A stretch of 64,000 bases of DNA from Lepidonotus clava (taxonomy: Eukaryota > Annelida > Polychaeta > Phyllodocida > Polynoidae), in contig OW387149.1 in assembly GCA_936440205.1 (NCBI GenBank), positions 31,092,966 to 31,156,965 of the forward strand, written 5' to 3'. Both the position numbers and the translations under genes were made by a program. How positions within the stretch are numbered: position 1 is the first letter of the stretch; the number at the start of each line of letters is the position of its first letter. The notes beneath the pieces were generated by a model, which was not told the origin of the DNA, did not search any database, and saw nothing but the letters and a program-made list of their open reading frames with translations. Below are positions 1 to 8,605 of this stretch, piece after piece.

Positions 1-44
1 AATTGATAAATAAAGAACACTAGAATTAAAGTCATATGAAAATT

Positions 45-50
45 TTTATT
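45..50 (-). terminator. Candidate poly(A) signal of the left dUTPase gene
   Basis: AATAAA on the minus strand about 210 bases beyond the dUTPase stop codon. It is the first such hexamer downstream and lies past a duplicated copy of the gene's 3' end. Confidence 0.35.
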
Positions 51-63
51 TATCTTTACATCT

Positions 64-357
64 TTACATCTTTACATCTTTAGATCATTTACAAATGAAT
101 CAAAGGTTATCTTTACTTTCCAGTTGAACCAAAGCCTGCTATTCCTCTCTCAGTTTGATCTAATGATACTTCTTCAATCAAATCAGCAATAAAAATTCTC
201 TCTAAAATCATTACATCTTTACATCTTTAGGTCATTTACAAATGAATCAAAGGTTATCTTTACTTTCCAGTTGAACCAAAGCCAGCTATTCCTCTCTCAG
301 TTTGATCTAATGATACTTCTTCAATCAAATCAGCAATAAAAATTCTCTCTAAAATCA
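64..357. repeat. 147-bp tandem duplication of the dUTPase 3' end
   Basis: Two adjacent copies (64-210 and 211-357) differ at very few bases. Copy 2 carries the last part of the dUTPase reading frame and its stop. Copy 1 lies behind the stop as extra 3' flank. The near identity points to a recent local duplication. Confidence 0.9.
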
Positions 358-748
358 ACTGAGCTATTCTATCACCTTTTGCAATTTTAAACTCAACTTC
401 ACCAAAATTAAACAAGATAACGCATACATTCCCACGGTAATCCGGATCAATTACTCCGGCACCGACATCAATAAAATGGTTGTATGTAAGGCTTGATCGT
501 GGAGCAATACGGCCATAGCATCCTTCAGGAAGTGCAATTTGAATATCAGTTTTAACTAATACTTTTGCTTTTGGAGCTATAACGTAATCATAAGCGCTGT
601 ATAAATCAAATCCAGCTGCTTTTTTTGAACCTCTTGTTGGAGTTATCGCCTCAGTACTTAATTTAGCAAATTTAAGTTCACGATTAGATTTCATTTTGGA
701 ATTGCAGATAACAAGACCTATATCAATCGTACTATAATCAGTAATCAC
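260..748 (-). CDS. dut: dUTPase (trimeric type), left of element 1
   Basis: Deoxyuridine triphosphatase hydrolyses dUTP to dUMP and pyrophosphate, which keeps uracil out of replicating viral DNA. All five motifs of the trimeric family are visible: [31 protein letters not shown] and the glycine-rich tail GFGSTGK. Length (162 residues, with about 17 extra at the N-terminus before MKSNRELKF) is normal; the inner Met matches the start of the second dUTPase near 57.4 kb. No BIR-like gene follows it, unlike the copy in element 2. It lies left of the boundary repeat at 1285, so it may be the right-hand end of a third element mostly outside the window, or a displaced part of element 1. Looks whole. 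Confidence 0.9.
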   Translation of the reverse strand: MITDYSTIDIGLVICNSKMKSNRELKFAKLSTEAITPTRGSKKAAGFDLYSAYDYVIAPKAKVLVKTDIQIALPEGCYGRIAPRSSLTYNHFIDVGAGVIDPDYRGNVCVILFNFGEVEFKIAKGDRIAQLILERIFIADLIEEVSLDQTERGIAGFGSTGK

Positions 749-820
749 AATATAATTTAAGGGAAGATAAGAGTCGAATGACTTAAATTACTTTTGATTA
801 TTTATCGGCTCATGAGTTGT

Positions 821-923
821 GTGTAGATGGCAACCAAGTACAAACCAGTAACTAAGTACTTATAATCTCTAGTGACGTAGTCACTTACGTCAATACACCA
901 TTATATACGCTAGGTGGCGCAAA
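821..923. promoter_or_regulatory. Two CTCF-like motifs and a bZIP-like palindrome upstream of dUTPase
   Basis: GTGTAGATGGCAACC (821-835) and CGCTAGGTGGCGCAA (909-923) resemble the CTCF core. Between them TGACGTA and TACGTCA (873-892) form a perfect inverted repeat around six bases, like a CRE/AP-1 pair. The block lies 70-175 bases upstream of the dUTPase start. Motif match only. Confidence 0.3.
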
Positions 924-1284
924 TGTCTAATTGATCAATTAAGGTCAAGTAATTCACAAGATGTCGTCACAACTACTCGCGGAATAACGTTGCACGTCAA
1001 TTTAACAAAAGATGTTAACTAAAGAATCTTCAATTGAATTAAATATAAGAATGTAAAATAAACATCTTAAATATGCTTACGATACTATTTTTATAATCAT
1101 AAATTTCAAAAGCACGTAAACATTCAGTTATTAAAACTACATTTTCAGGAACACCATTCCTACTCCAAATTACTTGAATGAAGCTCCTTACACATTATAA
1201 TTTGTCAACCATTCACATTCAAACTAAGCGTTAATCCGATACGCCCTCTCAGTTGTCAGTAGGCTAGAGGTAATTTTTGATAGA

Positions 1285-1489
1285 CTCGTGCTGGAAGTGT
1301 TGCAGGTCACGCACTTGGTTGCCCTTTACACAACCCACGAGTCAATAGACAAACCAAAGTTAATAGATCCAAACGAATATTTCCTACTCGGTTACTAGTA
1401 GTTATATTCGATAATTTGTCACGACGATAAATATTTCCTACTCGGTTACTAATAGTATTAATACTTGACAGATATATTCATCTTAATGG

Positions 1490-1500
<11 letters not shown>
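1285..1500. repeat. Element-boundary direct repeat, left copy
   Basis: About 216 bases matching 26710-26933 in the same orientation with only a few differences and small indels. Inside it the phrase ATATTTCCTACTCGGTTACTA occurs twice. It sits 1.7 kb beyond the 3' end of the virion gene block of element 1; its partner sits in the same relative place for element 2. It could be a shared left-terminal sequence, a flanking long direct repeat of element 1, or a host repeat used as target. Confidence 0.85.

Positions 1501-1542
<42 letters not shown>
1493..1542. repeat. (TA)n microsatellite
   Basis: An uninterrupted TA run that abuts the left boundary repeat. The right copy of the repeat lacks this expansion. 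Confidence 0.95.
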
Positions 1543-1545
<3 letters not shown>

Positions 1546-1815
1546 CTTAGTTACTGGTTTACTTAATCTAATATGTGATCTAAGTATTCGCTATGTTTAC
1601 CATATATTATAAAAATAAAAACACAACAGCATAAATGTTGTTAAATTCCAATTTTATCATATACCATTGAAACATTACATTAAAATATGTTCGGACTGCT
1701 CTTAGCTTTATCATGCAAACATTTAGTTTCATAATTATACAAACAATTAGTTTCATAATCATCTCAAGTCTTGATTACAACAATCTTCAAACATCGTAGA
1801 CGCACATCTTCTCCA

Positions 1816-1945
1816 CGATCTTCAACCATATTTATAGCGCACCTGACACGATCTTCACCAGTCATGATTGAACCGCGCACGATCTTCACACCAGTCATGA
1901 TTGAACCGCGCACGATCTTCAAACCAGTCTTGAGTGAACCGCACA
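1816..1945. repeat. 36-bp minisatellite
   Basis: About four units built on CACGATCTTCA followed by CCAGTCATGATTGAACCGCG. The short frames on both strands here are a by-product of the repeat. Confidence 0.8.
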
Positions 1946-2136
1946 TCCTTCAAGTTTGCGCAAACATAATATAAATTCTACGAAGATGTCTCGGTAAAGA
2001 TTATGATAATATTTAAGTTTGAGGAAAGCTTAGCTCTATTGCTACAGACAATCAAACTCCTGAGAATAATAATGTCAGATCAAACTTTCCTCTTATTTCA
2101 ATATATGATCTTCACACATTAAGGAAAAGTTTGAAA

Positions 2137-2232
2137 CATTATTACTTACAAACTTCCTTCTGAAGCGTAGCTCTATTGCTACACAGACAAACTCTCTCTG
2201 AGAATAATGTTGTCTGCATATAAGTAATAATG
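2137..2232. repeat. Cloverleaf-like repeat, copy 1
   Basis: An outer 12-bp perfect stem (CATTATTACTTA with TAAGTAATAATG) encloses three hairpins: CTTC/GAAG with a 5-base loop, GTAGC/GCTAC with loop TCTATT, and CAGACAA/TTGTCTG. This copy has changed loops but the same stems as copies 2 and 3. The arms are the same on either strand, so RNA of either sense or single-stranded DNA could fold. Confidence 0.7.
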
Positions 2233-2392
2233 CATGCAACACTTATTACACAATTGTAAATCAAACTTTTCCTCTTACATGAATTTGTGGTCTTGGTCAT
2301 TACCTATCAAGCTACAATGCAGATAGGTTTAGTTAAAATACATTTTCAGAAACTGAAATCACATGTATATAGTTTAAGGAAAAAGTTTGAAA

Positions 2393-2492
2393 CATTATTA
2401 CTTACAAACTTCCTTATGAAGCGTAGCTCTATTGCTACACAGACAATCAAACTCCTTCTGAGAATAATGTTGTCTGCATATAAGTAATAATG
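2393..2492. repeat. Cloverleaf-like repeat, copy 2
   Basis: Same folding pattern as the module at 2137: outer stem 2393-2404 with 2481-2492, and the three inner hairpins intact. Confidence 0.7.
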
Positions 2493-2817
2493 TCAACAAA
2501 ATATATAATAATGCATATTACACTATTACACAATTGTAAATCAAACTTCCTCCTACATGAATTTACCAAACGGGTTGCAATATATTTGCAGAGGTTGACC
2601 TAATGTTAATATTTTGCTACAATGTATTTGCAAAGGTCGAACAATTCCCGTTAATAAGTTTCAACCGTGATTCAGAAACTGAAATATTCCTGCCAATAAC
2701 AGGTCTCATTTTAGTTAAATACCATTACCTATCAGGTTACAATGCAGATAGGTTTAGATAAAATACATTTTCAGAAACTGAAATCACATGTATATAGTTT
2801 AAGGAAAAAGTTTGAAA

Positions 2818-2917
2818 CATTATTACTTACAAACTTCCTTATGAAGCGTAGCTCTATTGCTACACAGACAATCAAACTCCTTCTGAGAATAATGTTGTCT
2901 GCATATAAGTAATAATG
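2818..2917. repeat. Cloverleaf-like repeat, copy 3
   Basis: Almost the same as copy 2, brought about by the 425-bp duplication. It lies 70 bases beyond the last minus-strand gene of element 1, so it would be in that transcript's 3' region if transcription continues. Confidence 0.7.
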
Positions 2918-2987
2918 TCAACAAAATATATAATAATGCATATTACACTATTACACAATTGTAAATCAAACTTCCTCCTACATGAAT

Positions 2988-3503
2988 TTACCAAACGGGT
3001 TGCAATATATTTGCAGAGGTTGACCTATTCTTGTTAATATTTTGCTGCAATGTATTTGCAAAGGTCGACCAATTCCCGTTAATAAGTTTCAACCGTGATT
3101 CAGAAACTGAAATATTCCTGTCAATAACAGGTTTCATAAGGTGTGAAGCATTTACAAAAACCTTAGCAATATCAGGTTGCAATTCAGTAACTGAAAAATT
3201 CCTAACAATTACAGGTTGCATAAGCTGCGAAGCATTCGCAGAAACCTTTCCAATAACAGGTTGCATTAATTGATTATTAGACTGTAATTGTTGAGTTTCG
3301 CATCTCAGAAATAACCTTGACATTTGTTTATATTCTCCAGTAATCACACAATTTAACAAGTATTTCTGCTGAGTTAAGTTTGGTCTTTTTATCTCAAGTA
3401 CAATTACAATTAAGCTAAGAGCAGCCGATACACATAAACCACCAATACTTAATTTTGTTGATGGTTTAATTCCATTCGAATTGTTCTTATTAATTATATC
3501 CAT
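2988..3503 (-). CDS. Small single-pass membrane protein, element 1
   Basis: No known family recognised. The start is set at an inner Met (MDIINKNNSN) because it lines up with the element 2 counterpart (MDMIKSNVLK); the open frame extends 12 codons further. A membrane segment follows at about residues 18-38 (SIGGLCVSAALSLIVIVLEI), then a long tail with many Asn-X-Ser/Thr sites (NAS, NFS, NIS, NWS, NRS) and degenerate repeats of QLMQPVI. That layout suggests a type II anchor with a glycosylated outer tail. It is last in the virion gene block, after the protease, in both elements, so a virion or envelope role is likely but inferred. Confidence 0.65.
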   Translation of the reverse strand: MDIINKNNSNGIKPSTKLSIGGLCVSAALSLIVIVLEIKRPNLTQQKYLLNCVITGEYKQMSRLFLRCETQQLQSNNQLMQPVIGKVSANASQLMQPVIVRNFSVTELQPDIAKVFVNASHLMKPVIDRNISVSESRLKLINGNWSTFANTLQQNINKNRSTSANILQPVW

Positions 3504-3573
3504 ATTGTTAATCTTATTACTCAAATAATACTTAAACATAGTTAATAATATTAATCTTAATCATATTTCTTAA

Positions 3574-4140
3574 TCATGTTTTTAAAGATTCAATAACATC
3601 TTGCATATATTTAGAACATTGATAATGACATTCTAAATTATCAACATTACGTACAACTTTATCTATAGATTGTTTATTCAATCGTTCAACATAACGAGTA
3701 ACAAAATCATCATTCTTCAAAGTATTTTTAGTAAATCTTTGCAAAATCTTTATAAGACTTTTACCTTTACATTTTTGAAACACATAATAAATAGTGTATT
3801 GCCCACACGCAGTTGAAAACAAACTTTGTAAAGTTTTAGAAGAATACTTAAATTTACATTTATCCTTATGTTTACCCTTTTGTAGAAAAACTAAAAAACT
3901 TTTTTTAAACGGAGGTAAACCATAAGAATCAAAATACTCTGGAACAGCTTTAGAAGATTTGAAAAAGAAAGCAACCCAATGTTCACCAGGTTTAAAACTT
4001 TCATCTGTATTAACTATAAATGCAGCAGGATACCTCACATTTCTTATATTTGATAAATTATCCGAAGAATAAACACCTTTAAAAATCTTAGACGTAACTA
4101 TATTAGATTTTAAAACTCTATAAATATCTGATCCAAGCAT
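3574..4140 (-). CDS. Adenain-like cysteine protease, element 1
   Basis: Processes capsid and core precursors during virion maturation in adenoviruses and Polintons. Visible triad, counted from the outermost Met nine codons upstream: His63 in GEHWVAFFF, Asp80 in EYFDSYG, Cys121 in ACGQYTIYY, with Gln114 as likely oxyanion residue. I chose the inner Met (MLGSDIYRVL) because the element 2 protein has MFGDEI at the same point. The size of about 190 residues is usual for the family. It directly follows the major capsid gene. Confidence 0.88.
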   Translation of the reverse strand: MLGSDIYRVLKSNIVTSKIFKGVYSSDNLSNIRNVRYPAAFIVNTDESFKPGEHWVAFFFKSSKAVPEYFDSYGLPPFKKSFLVFLQKGKHKDKCKFKYSSKTLQSLFSTACGQYTIYYVFQKCKGKSLIKILQRFTKNTLKNDDFVTRYVERLNKQSIDKVVRNVDNLECHYQCSKYMQDVIESLKT

Positions 4141-4208
4141 ACTTATTATTCCAGCACACTTAGTCAAATATTTATTTACTATTTATTTATTTACAAACAA
4201 GTAAGCAA

Positions 4209-5573
4209 TCAAGAATGCATAACAACCTCAGGTTGATTTACAGGTCCGATTGCAAGCATGCTGTCATATTCATTAAAGAATACCATTACTATACCATGAT
4301 TCTTAGGTTCTTTTAAAGTTGCTATTACATTAATAGTACCATTTTCTGATAATTCAAATGAATTTGAATTTGGTAAACTTTTGCATAAATCAAAACAATA
4401 TAATGTGTTACCATTTTTAAATTCTTCAGGAGTTATACTTATAGGATCGTTCTCAAAAAGTCTACCTGTAGCATAAAGCATTGCCATATAAGCTTCATAA
4501 AATTTATCAGCGTCAAAGTCACACTTCATTTCATAAAAAGGAGAAACATCTTCACCCTTTTGTATAACAATGTCTGTCAGTCCAAAATTTTGAAAATAGA
4601 ATGGATTATGTTTCAAATTTCCATCAAACCCACGTGCATCTATAAAACCAACTATAATTCTTTTTGGTAATTCATCGTTTGAAATCATTCGATTTTCTTG
4701 AAGAATACTTTTGTTAGGAGCTTGAGTTGAATATTTTACCTCAACTCGCCGAAAAGGAAATTTCATAAAATTATCTGGCTTTCTACTATTCTCTATTTCA
4801 TCTAAAAATGTGTCTTCTAATGTCCACCTTTTTACTTGAAGAATTGCTTCTTCAATTTCAATTTTATATTTTGCATCTTCAATTTTGGCCATCAATGCAA
4901 AATCTGGATCATTTCGTATTAACCTTACTTTCATATCAATATCTCCAGGAAATTTCTTTTGCTGATTAAACAAATCATTGTGAATTTTACAAATTAACTG
5001 AAAACTTTTCCCATATTGAGTTTTTTCAAATCTCTTTTTAGCTCCCTGGTTATGCGCAGCATCAAAATTTGAAACTTCATTAAAATCTTTTGTATCTTTA
5101 TGATAACATGTCAAGTCACCCCAAGATTTTAAGACAGATTCTCTAAAAGATAAAAGATTTTCAATATATGCCTTATAGGGATAAAGGTTATTACTTGATG
5201 AAACCAATTTATTTCCTATATACAATTGAACTTCTTTGAACAAAGCTCCACTGAAATAATTTGCAGGAAACACCTTTGACAAATTTGGAATAGGACCAAC
5301 TGCACCAGTTTGTTGATCCACAGCTGGTGCAGCAGGAGCAGTACCGTCAGAATTTAAAATTTTTATTTTTAATTGTAAAAAACTTCGAAATAAATCAATA
5401 AAATCAGCTTTATTTGACTTCAAGGCAAACTCAATTGGACCGCCTTGACTTAAAGAGCTTATAGGAAAAACTTTAGAATAAAAACTTTTACGTGCAGTTG
5501 TATCTGTTGGTGGAACATTATAATAATCAAAACTATCATCTACACAAACACAAGACTCATTAAACATAGACAT
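4209..5573 (-). CDS. Major capsid protein (double jelly roll), element 1
   Basis: Hexon-like capsomer protein of Polinton/adintovirus type. Supporting signs are length (about 454 residues), position next to the protease and pX-like gene, and strong collinear similarity to the element 2 copy in blocks such as GPIEFALKSNKADFIDL, NNLYPYKAYIE, FPGDIDMKVRLIRN, SILQENRMISNDELPKRI and KHNPFYFQNF. The conserved early motif LYPYKAYIE is typical of this family. An inner Met (MSMFNESC) is preferred; an upstream Met adds five residues. Forms the icosahedral shell. Looks whole. Confidence 0.88.
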   Translation of the reverse strand: MSMFNESCVCVDDSFDYYNVPPTDTTARKSFYSKVFPISSLSQGGPIEFALKSNKADFIDLFRSFLQLKIKILNSDGTAPAAPAVDQQTGAVGPIPNLSKVFPANYFSGALFKEVQLYIGNKLVSSSNNLYPYKAYIENLLSFRESVLKSWGDLTCYHKDTKDFNEVSNFDAAHNQGAKKRFEKTQYGKSFQLICKIHNDLFNQQKKFPGDIDMKVRLIRNDPDFALMAKIEDAKYKIEIEEAILQVKRWTLEDTFLDEIENSRKPDNFMKFPFRRVEVKYSTQAPNKSILQENRMISNDELPKRIIVGFIDARGFDGNLKHNPFYFQNFGLTDIVIQKGEDVSPFYEMKCDFDADKFYEAYMAMLYATGRLFENDPISITPEEFKNGNTLYCFDLCKSLPNSNSFELSENGTINVIATLKEPKNHGIVMVFFNEYDSMLAIGPVNQPEVVMHS

Positions 5574-5683
5574 TTTAATTAAACTCAAAATTTCAGCAAA
5601 TTATAGGATCAAAAATAATTGATATAAACATAACATAACATAAGATATAAAGTGTATCTCAGGCAGATTTCCTTGAATTATAT

Positions 5684-6196
5684 TTAACTAAAAATATCTT
5701 TATTTCTATTTGATCTCTTATTTGTAGTATTTTTTCTTGTTTTCCTTCTTTTCTTAGGAACTTCATCATATTCCTTTCTCCTTTTTCTTCTATTTTCATA
5801 CTCACCATCATCTGCATCATTAAATCTATTCTTAGCTTTAGATGCTAAATAATTAATAGAATCTGAACCTAATTGTTTAAACTGTTTAGTAGCCTCATCT
5901 TTAAATGCATCTTTAATACCTTTTCGATTCACAATAACATCTTTAACTATATTTTGACCACCCTTTATTGCACTTTTTAAAAAATGCTTTTTAGCAGATT
6001 CAAAAGCTGGTAACGCCATACCAGAAAGTCCCTTTAAAAGAGAGCCGAATATATTTCCAATGCCATAACCTCGTTGATGCTGAACTCCAATATATGGAGG
6101 AATAAATGTTGCATACCCTCCTTTCTGAGTCTTTGCATTATTTTTAAAGAAATTTCTATAATGCCCAACATAATCTTTTCCACAATACTTTTGCAT
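5684..6196 (-). CDS. pX/pVI-like minor virion protein, element 1
   Basis: 170 residues. The N-terminal third holds IPPYIGVQHQ followed by RGYGIGNIFGSLLKG, the glycine-rich turn and hydrophobic helix typical of the adenovirus late core protein pX-like family common in Polintons. The middle (KGGQNIVKDVI then KGIKDAFKDEA) is shared with element 2, and the tail is strongly basic (RRKRRKEY, KKRRKTRKN), fitting DNA or membrane contact inside the capsid. Lies between the major capsid gene and the 351-residue virion gene. Confidence 0.7.
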   Translation of the reverse strand: MQKYCGKDYVGHYRNFFKNNAKTQKGGYATFIPPYIGVQHQRGYGIGNIFGSLLKGLSGMALPAFESAKKHFLKSAIKGGQNIVKDVIVNRKGIKDAFKDEATKQFKQLGSDSINYLASKAKNRFNDADDGEYENRRKRRKEYDEVPKKRRKTRKNTTNKRSNRNKDIFS

Positions 6197-6311
6197 TCTT
6201 ATTTCATAAACCTAACATAAATTTACTGAGATTTATTACTTAATGAAATTATTCATAATGGTCTGAAAGTGATAATCTTAAAGTAATTTCAAGTAGGTCA
6301 AGATTCACTTT

Positions 6312-7367
6312 CTAAGGCTTCCAAGATTCCCATTTTAAAGTTCGTTTAATTGGTCTACCAAATGATGATGTTCGTTCTGGACTTGGAACTGAAACTTCCT
6401 CATCTACATTACTTGTAACATTAGTTACCTTTCTCTTTTTTTTCTTTTTTTCCTTTTTTCCTCCAGTTTCTTTGGATTTACGTTTAACTAAATCTAATTT
6501 TGGAGTAACAAATTCTTCATCTGATGTAGGACTTGCTACTTTCTTATGAAATAATTCTTCCTTATCTGATTCAAAATCACTAACACCAAACTTAGGTGGT
6601 TTCTTCTCAACTATTTCTCCCACATGAACACCAGCTTTACCCTGATTTAAATTTTCATTTTTATCTTTCATTAAGTAAGGAGTATTAAGTGCATCAGAAA
6701 TCCAAGCTCTATTACTTTCTTCGAAAGGATATTTACCTACTGAAACTGGAGAAGACTTTTTAGGAATACGTGGAAAATATTCTTCAATTTTTTTAGTAGG
6801 TCTAGGTTTAGGTAATTCATCTTTTTTTTCTGGAAAACGCGAAAAGTATTCCATTATAGATGAAGCTTTCTTCGATCTTAACTTTATCCAAGATTTTGGA
6901 ATATTTATATCCATTAAGAAATCCCACACTTTATCAGCTCCTACTGGTTGCGCTTTAAATTCTTTTGATTTAGAAAAATATTGCATTAATTTAATAATAT
7001 CTGAACCGTTAATTACTTCATCTCCTAATGTTAATTGTCCTTTTTCATCCCATGATGCAGATTTATTTTTCATTGCTTTTAAAATGCTACCAACATTTGG
7101 CTTCTGTGATAAAGTTATTCTTTCTAAAATTTCCTCAATTGTTAATTCATTTTCATCAAAAATATTTGTATGCTTACTCCTCATAGTTTCATAATCTTGA
7201 GGAATATATGATGAAAAAGTAGGATAACTTTGTCTTTGAAACATACGTTCCTGCATTAATTCATTTTGTCTAGATAAAACATAATTATCTTTCTTCGTTT
7301 TTTCATCAAAATTACAACTTTTAAACATTACATATGGTATAATAACACTTTCTTTAAAAGAAGCCAT
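6312..7367 (-). CDS. Polinton-conserved virion protein, 351 residues, element 1
   Basis: Belongs to a protein family often found beside Polinton capsid genes, with no assigned function. A folded N-terminal domain has a signature near residues 85-160: ILKAMKNKSASWDEKGQL, then NGSDIIKLMQYF, then FLMDINIPKSWIKL. The second half is Lys/Pro/Ser-rich and probably disordered, with a basic stretch KKEKKKKKRK. Both ends are conserved with element 2: IIPYVMFKSCNF at the start and RTSSFGRPIK at the end, which suggests end-specific contacts such as protease sites. An internal scaffold or DNA-linking role is a guess. Confidence 0.6.
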   Translation of the reverse strand: MASFKESVIIPYVMFKSCNFDEKTKKDNYVLSRQNELMQERMFQRQSYPTFSSYIPQDYETMRSKHTNIFDENELTIEEILERITLSQKPNVGSILKAMKNKSASWDEKGQLTLGDEVINGSDIIKLMQYFSKSKEFKAQPVGADKVWDFLMDINIPKSWIKLRSKKASSIMEYFSRFPEKKDELPKPRPTKKIEEYFPRIPKKSSPVSVGKYPFEESNRAWISDALNTPYLMKDKNENLNQGKAGVHVGEIVEKKPPKFGVSDFESDKEELFHKKVASPTSDEEFVTPKLDLVKRKSKETGGKKEKKKKKRKVTNVTSNVDEEVSVPSPERTSSFGRPIKRTLKWESWKP

Positions 7368-7432
7368 CTGAGCTATTTATAATAATCTTGTAATACCAAT
7401 ATTATCCAGTTTAACCTTAAGTCAATTAATCA

Positions 7433-7900
7433 TTATGATAAAATTTTACCAATCTGCCCCACTTTACTAAGTAATCCACCTGCAACTGGCATAATAAATT
7501 TAGATAAAAGACCCAACACTGAAGGTAAGATAAATGGAAGAAAACCACCGTCTTGTTTTAAGGTATCTTTTCGCTTCTTCAAAGAAAGATTTTTTCTTAG
7601 TAAATATCTCATAACCTCTTTAAACTTCTTTACTTTTTCAAACTGTGACTTAGTCAATTTAACGTTACCTCTCAAAACATTATGAATACAATCACAAATT
7701 GAAAATATATCGTTAGCATCTGCTAAATCTAAAATTTGATTTCTTTTCTTTACACTATGCCCCGCACAACAAAGTAAAGTAAGGTAATGTCTATGTACAT
7801 AAGCACTGTTCTTACATTTACTTTGTCTCTGCTTTTTCTTTTGAGGTGATTTTTTCTTTTGCGGAGCCATCAACTTCTTTTGTGGTGCCATAATATCCAA
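7433..7900 (-). CDS. Small basic-hydrophobic virion protein, element 1
   Basis: 155 residues. Starts with Lys/Gln-rich repeats (MAPQKK), then a conserved helical core (DANDIFSICDCIHNVLRGNV, KLTKSQFEKV) and ends with KQDGGFLPFILPSVLGLLSKF, a glycine plus hydrophobic tail. This core and tail recur in small proteins of many Polintons, next to the ATPase. Element 2 has two adjacent paralogues. Probably a minor capsid or membrane-interacting protein; the role is inferred from place and shape. Confidence 0.6.
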   Translation of the reverse strand: MDIMAPQKKLMAPQKKKSPQKKKQRQSKCKNSAYVHRHYLTLLCCAGHSVKKRNQILDLADANDIFSICDCIHNVLRGNVKLTKSQFEKVKKFKEVMRYLLRKNLSLKKRKDTLKQDGGFLPFILPSVLGLLSKFIMPVAGGLLSKVGQIGKILS

Positions 7901-7940
7901 ACAAATTACTTTTCAAAGATTAACCTTATCAATCTCAACA

Positions 7941-8603
7941 CTATTTAACTTGAGGAATAAAAACATGCTGCACTAAACCAAAAATATTTGCACGAAGCAT
8001 TGCATTTTTAGGTGTCTTTTGATGGCCATCAATGAAAAGGTAACCATGAGGTTTATTCACAGCATGTTCAAATATATTAACAAAACTACGCTGATTCTTT
8101 GGCATAAGCTTTCTAGCAAGAGAATAAGGAATTGTTTGATCAAGAGGCGAATTAAAAATACACAAATAAGTGGCATTTTTTGAAAAATTCTTTCTTTCTT
8201 TTCCATCTTGAAATAAATTCTGTGTTATAAATACAATACTAACATTTTCATGATGCGATCGTTTTGTAAAAAATTCTGAAATCAATTTGTTATTACCACA
8301 TTCGGCCATTAAATCATCAAACACAACAAGACCCTCTTTGCTAGAATCTACAAAATTATCAAAAGAATCAGGTAAACCCTGATGAAATTGTACATTTTTC
8401 TCTAACAAATATTTATCATGCGGAAATGTTTCACCATAAAACCAATGAATATATTCAAAATCTTTATCTATTAACCTATCACTATTCTTAAGCAAATCAA
8501 TTACAAAAGTAGTCTTTCCACAATTACTAGGACCAGCAATAATCATTGAAAACGGAGTTTTCAATCTTGCATCAAAAATATTAAAATGCTCTTCCGACGA
8601 CAT
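7941..8603 (-). CDS. Genome-packaging ATPase (FtsK/HerA, A32-like), element 1
   Basis: Drives DNA into the preformed capsid. Walker A is GPSNCGKT (residues 24-31) and Walker B is LVVFDD (about 92-97), followed by ECGNNKLISEFFTKRSHH and the sensor-like segment VSIVFITQNLF. 220 residues is normal for Polinton ATPases. The ATG lies three bases from the stop of the integrase gene upstream, so the two are tightly packed and likely co-transcribed. Confidence 0.92.
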   Translation of the reverse strand: MSSEEHFNIFDARLKTPFSMIIAGPSNCGKTTFVIDLLKNSDRLIDKDFEYIHWFYGETFPHDKYLLEKNVQFHQGLPDSFDNFVDSSKEGLVVFDDLMAECGNNKLISEFFTKRSHHENVSIVFITQNLFQDGKERKNFSKNATYLCIFNSPLDQTIPYSLARKLMPKNQRSFVNIFEHAVNKPHGYLFIDGHQKTPKNAMLRANIFGLVQHVFIPQVK

Positions 8604-8605
8604 AA

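Larger units (their letters stand above)
2298..3148. repeat. About 425-bp tandem duplication at the 3' end of the virion block
   Basis: Copy A starts at 2298 and copy B at 2723 (CATTACCTATC and onward), with only scattered differences and small indels. Copy B runs into the 3' end of the small membrane protein gene. Each copy carries one cloverleaf-like module and a hairpin ACCTATC/GATAGGT at its start. A degenerate earlier copy occupies 1985-2280. Confidence 0.85.

Noticed and set aside
1764-1974. Overlapping short frames on both strands
   Set aside because: They come from the 36-bp minisatellite and have no counterpart elsewhere.
3031-3273. 80-codon plus-strand frame
   Set aside because: Antisense to the small membrane protein gene, whose homologue in element 2 is on the minus strand.
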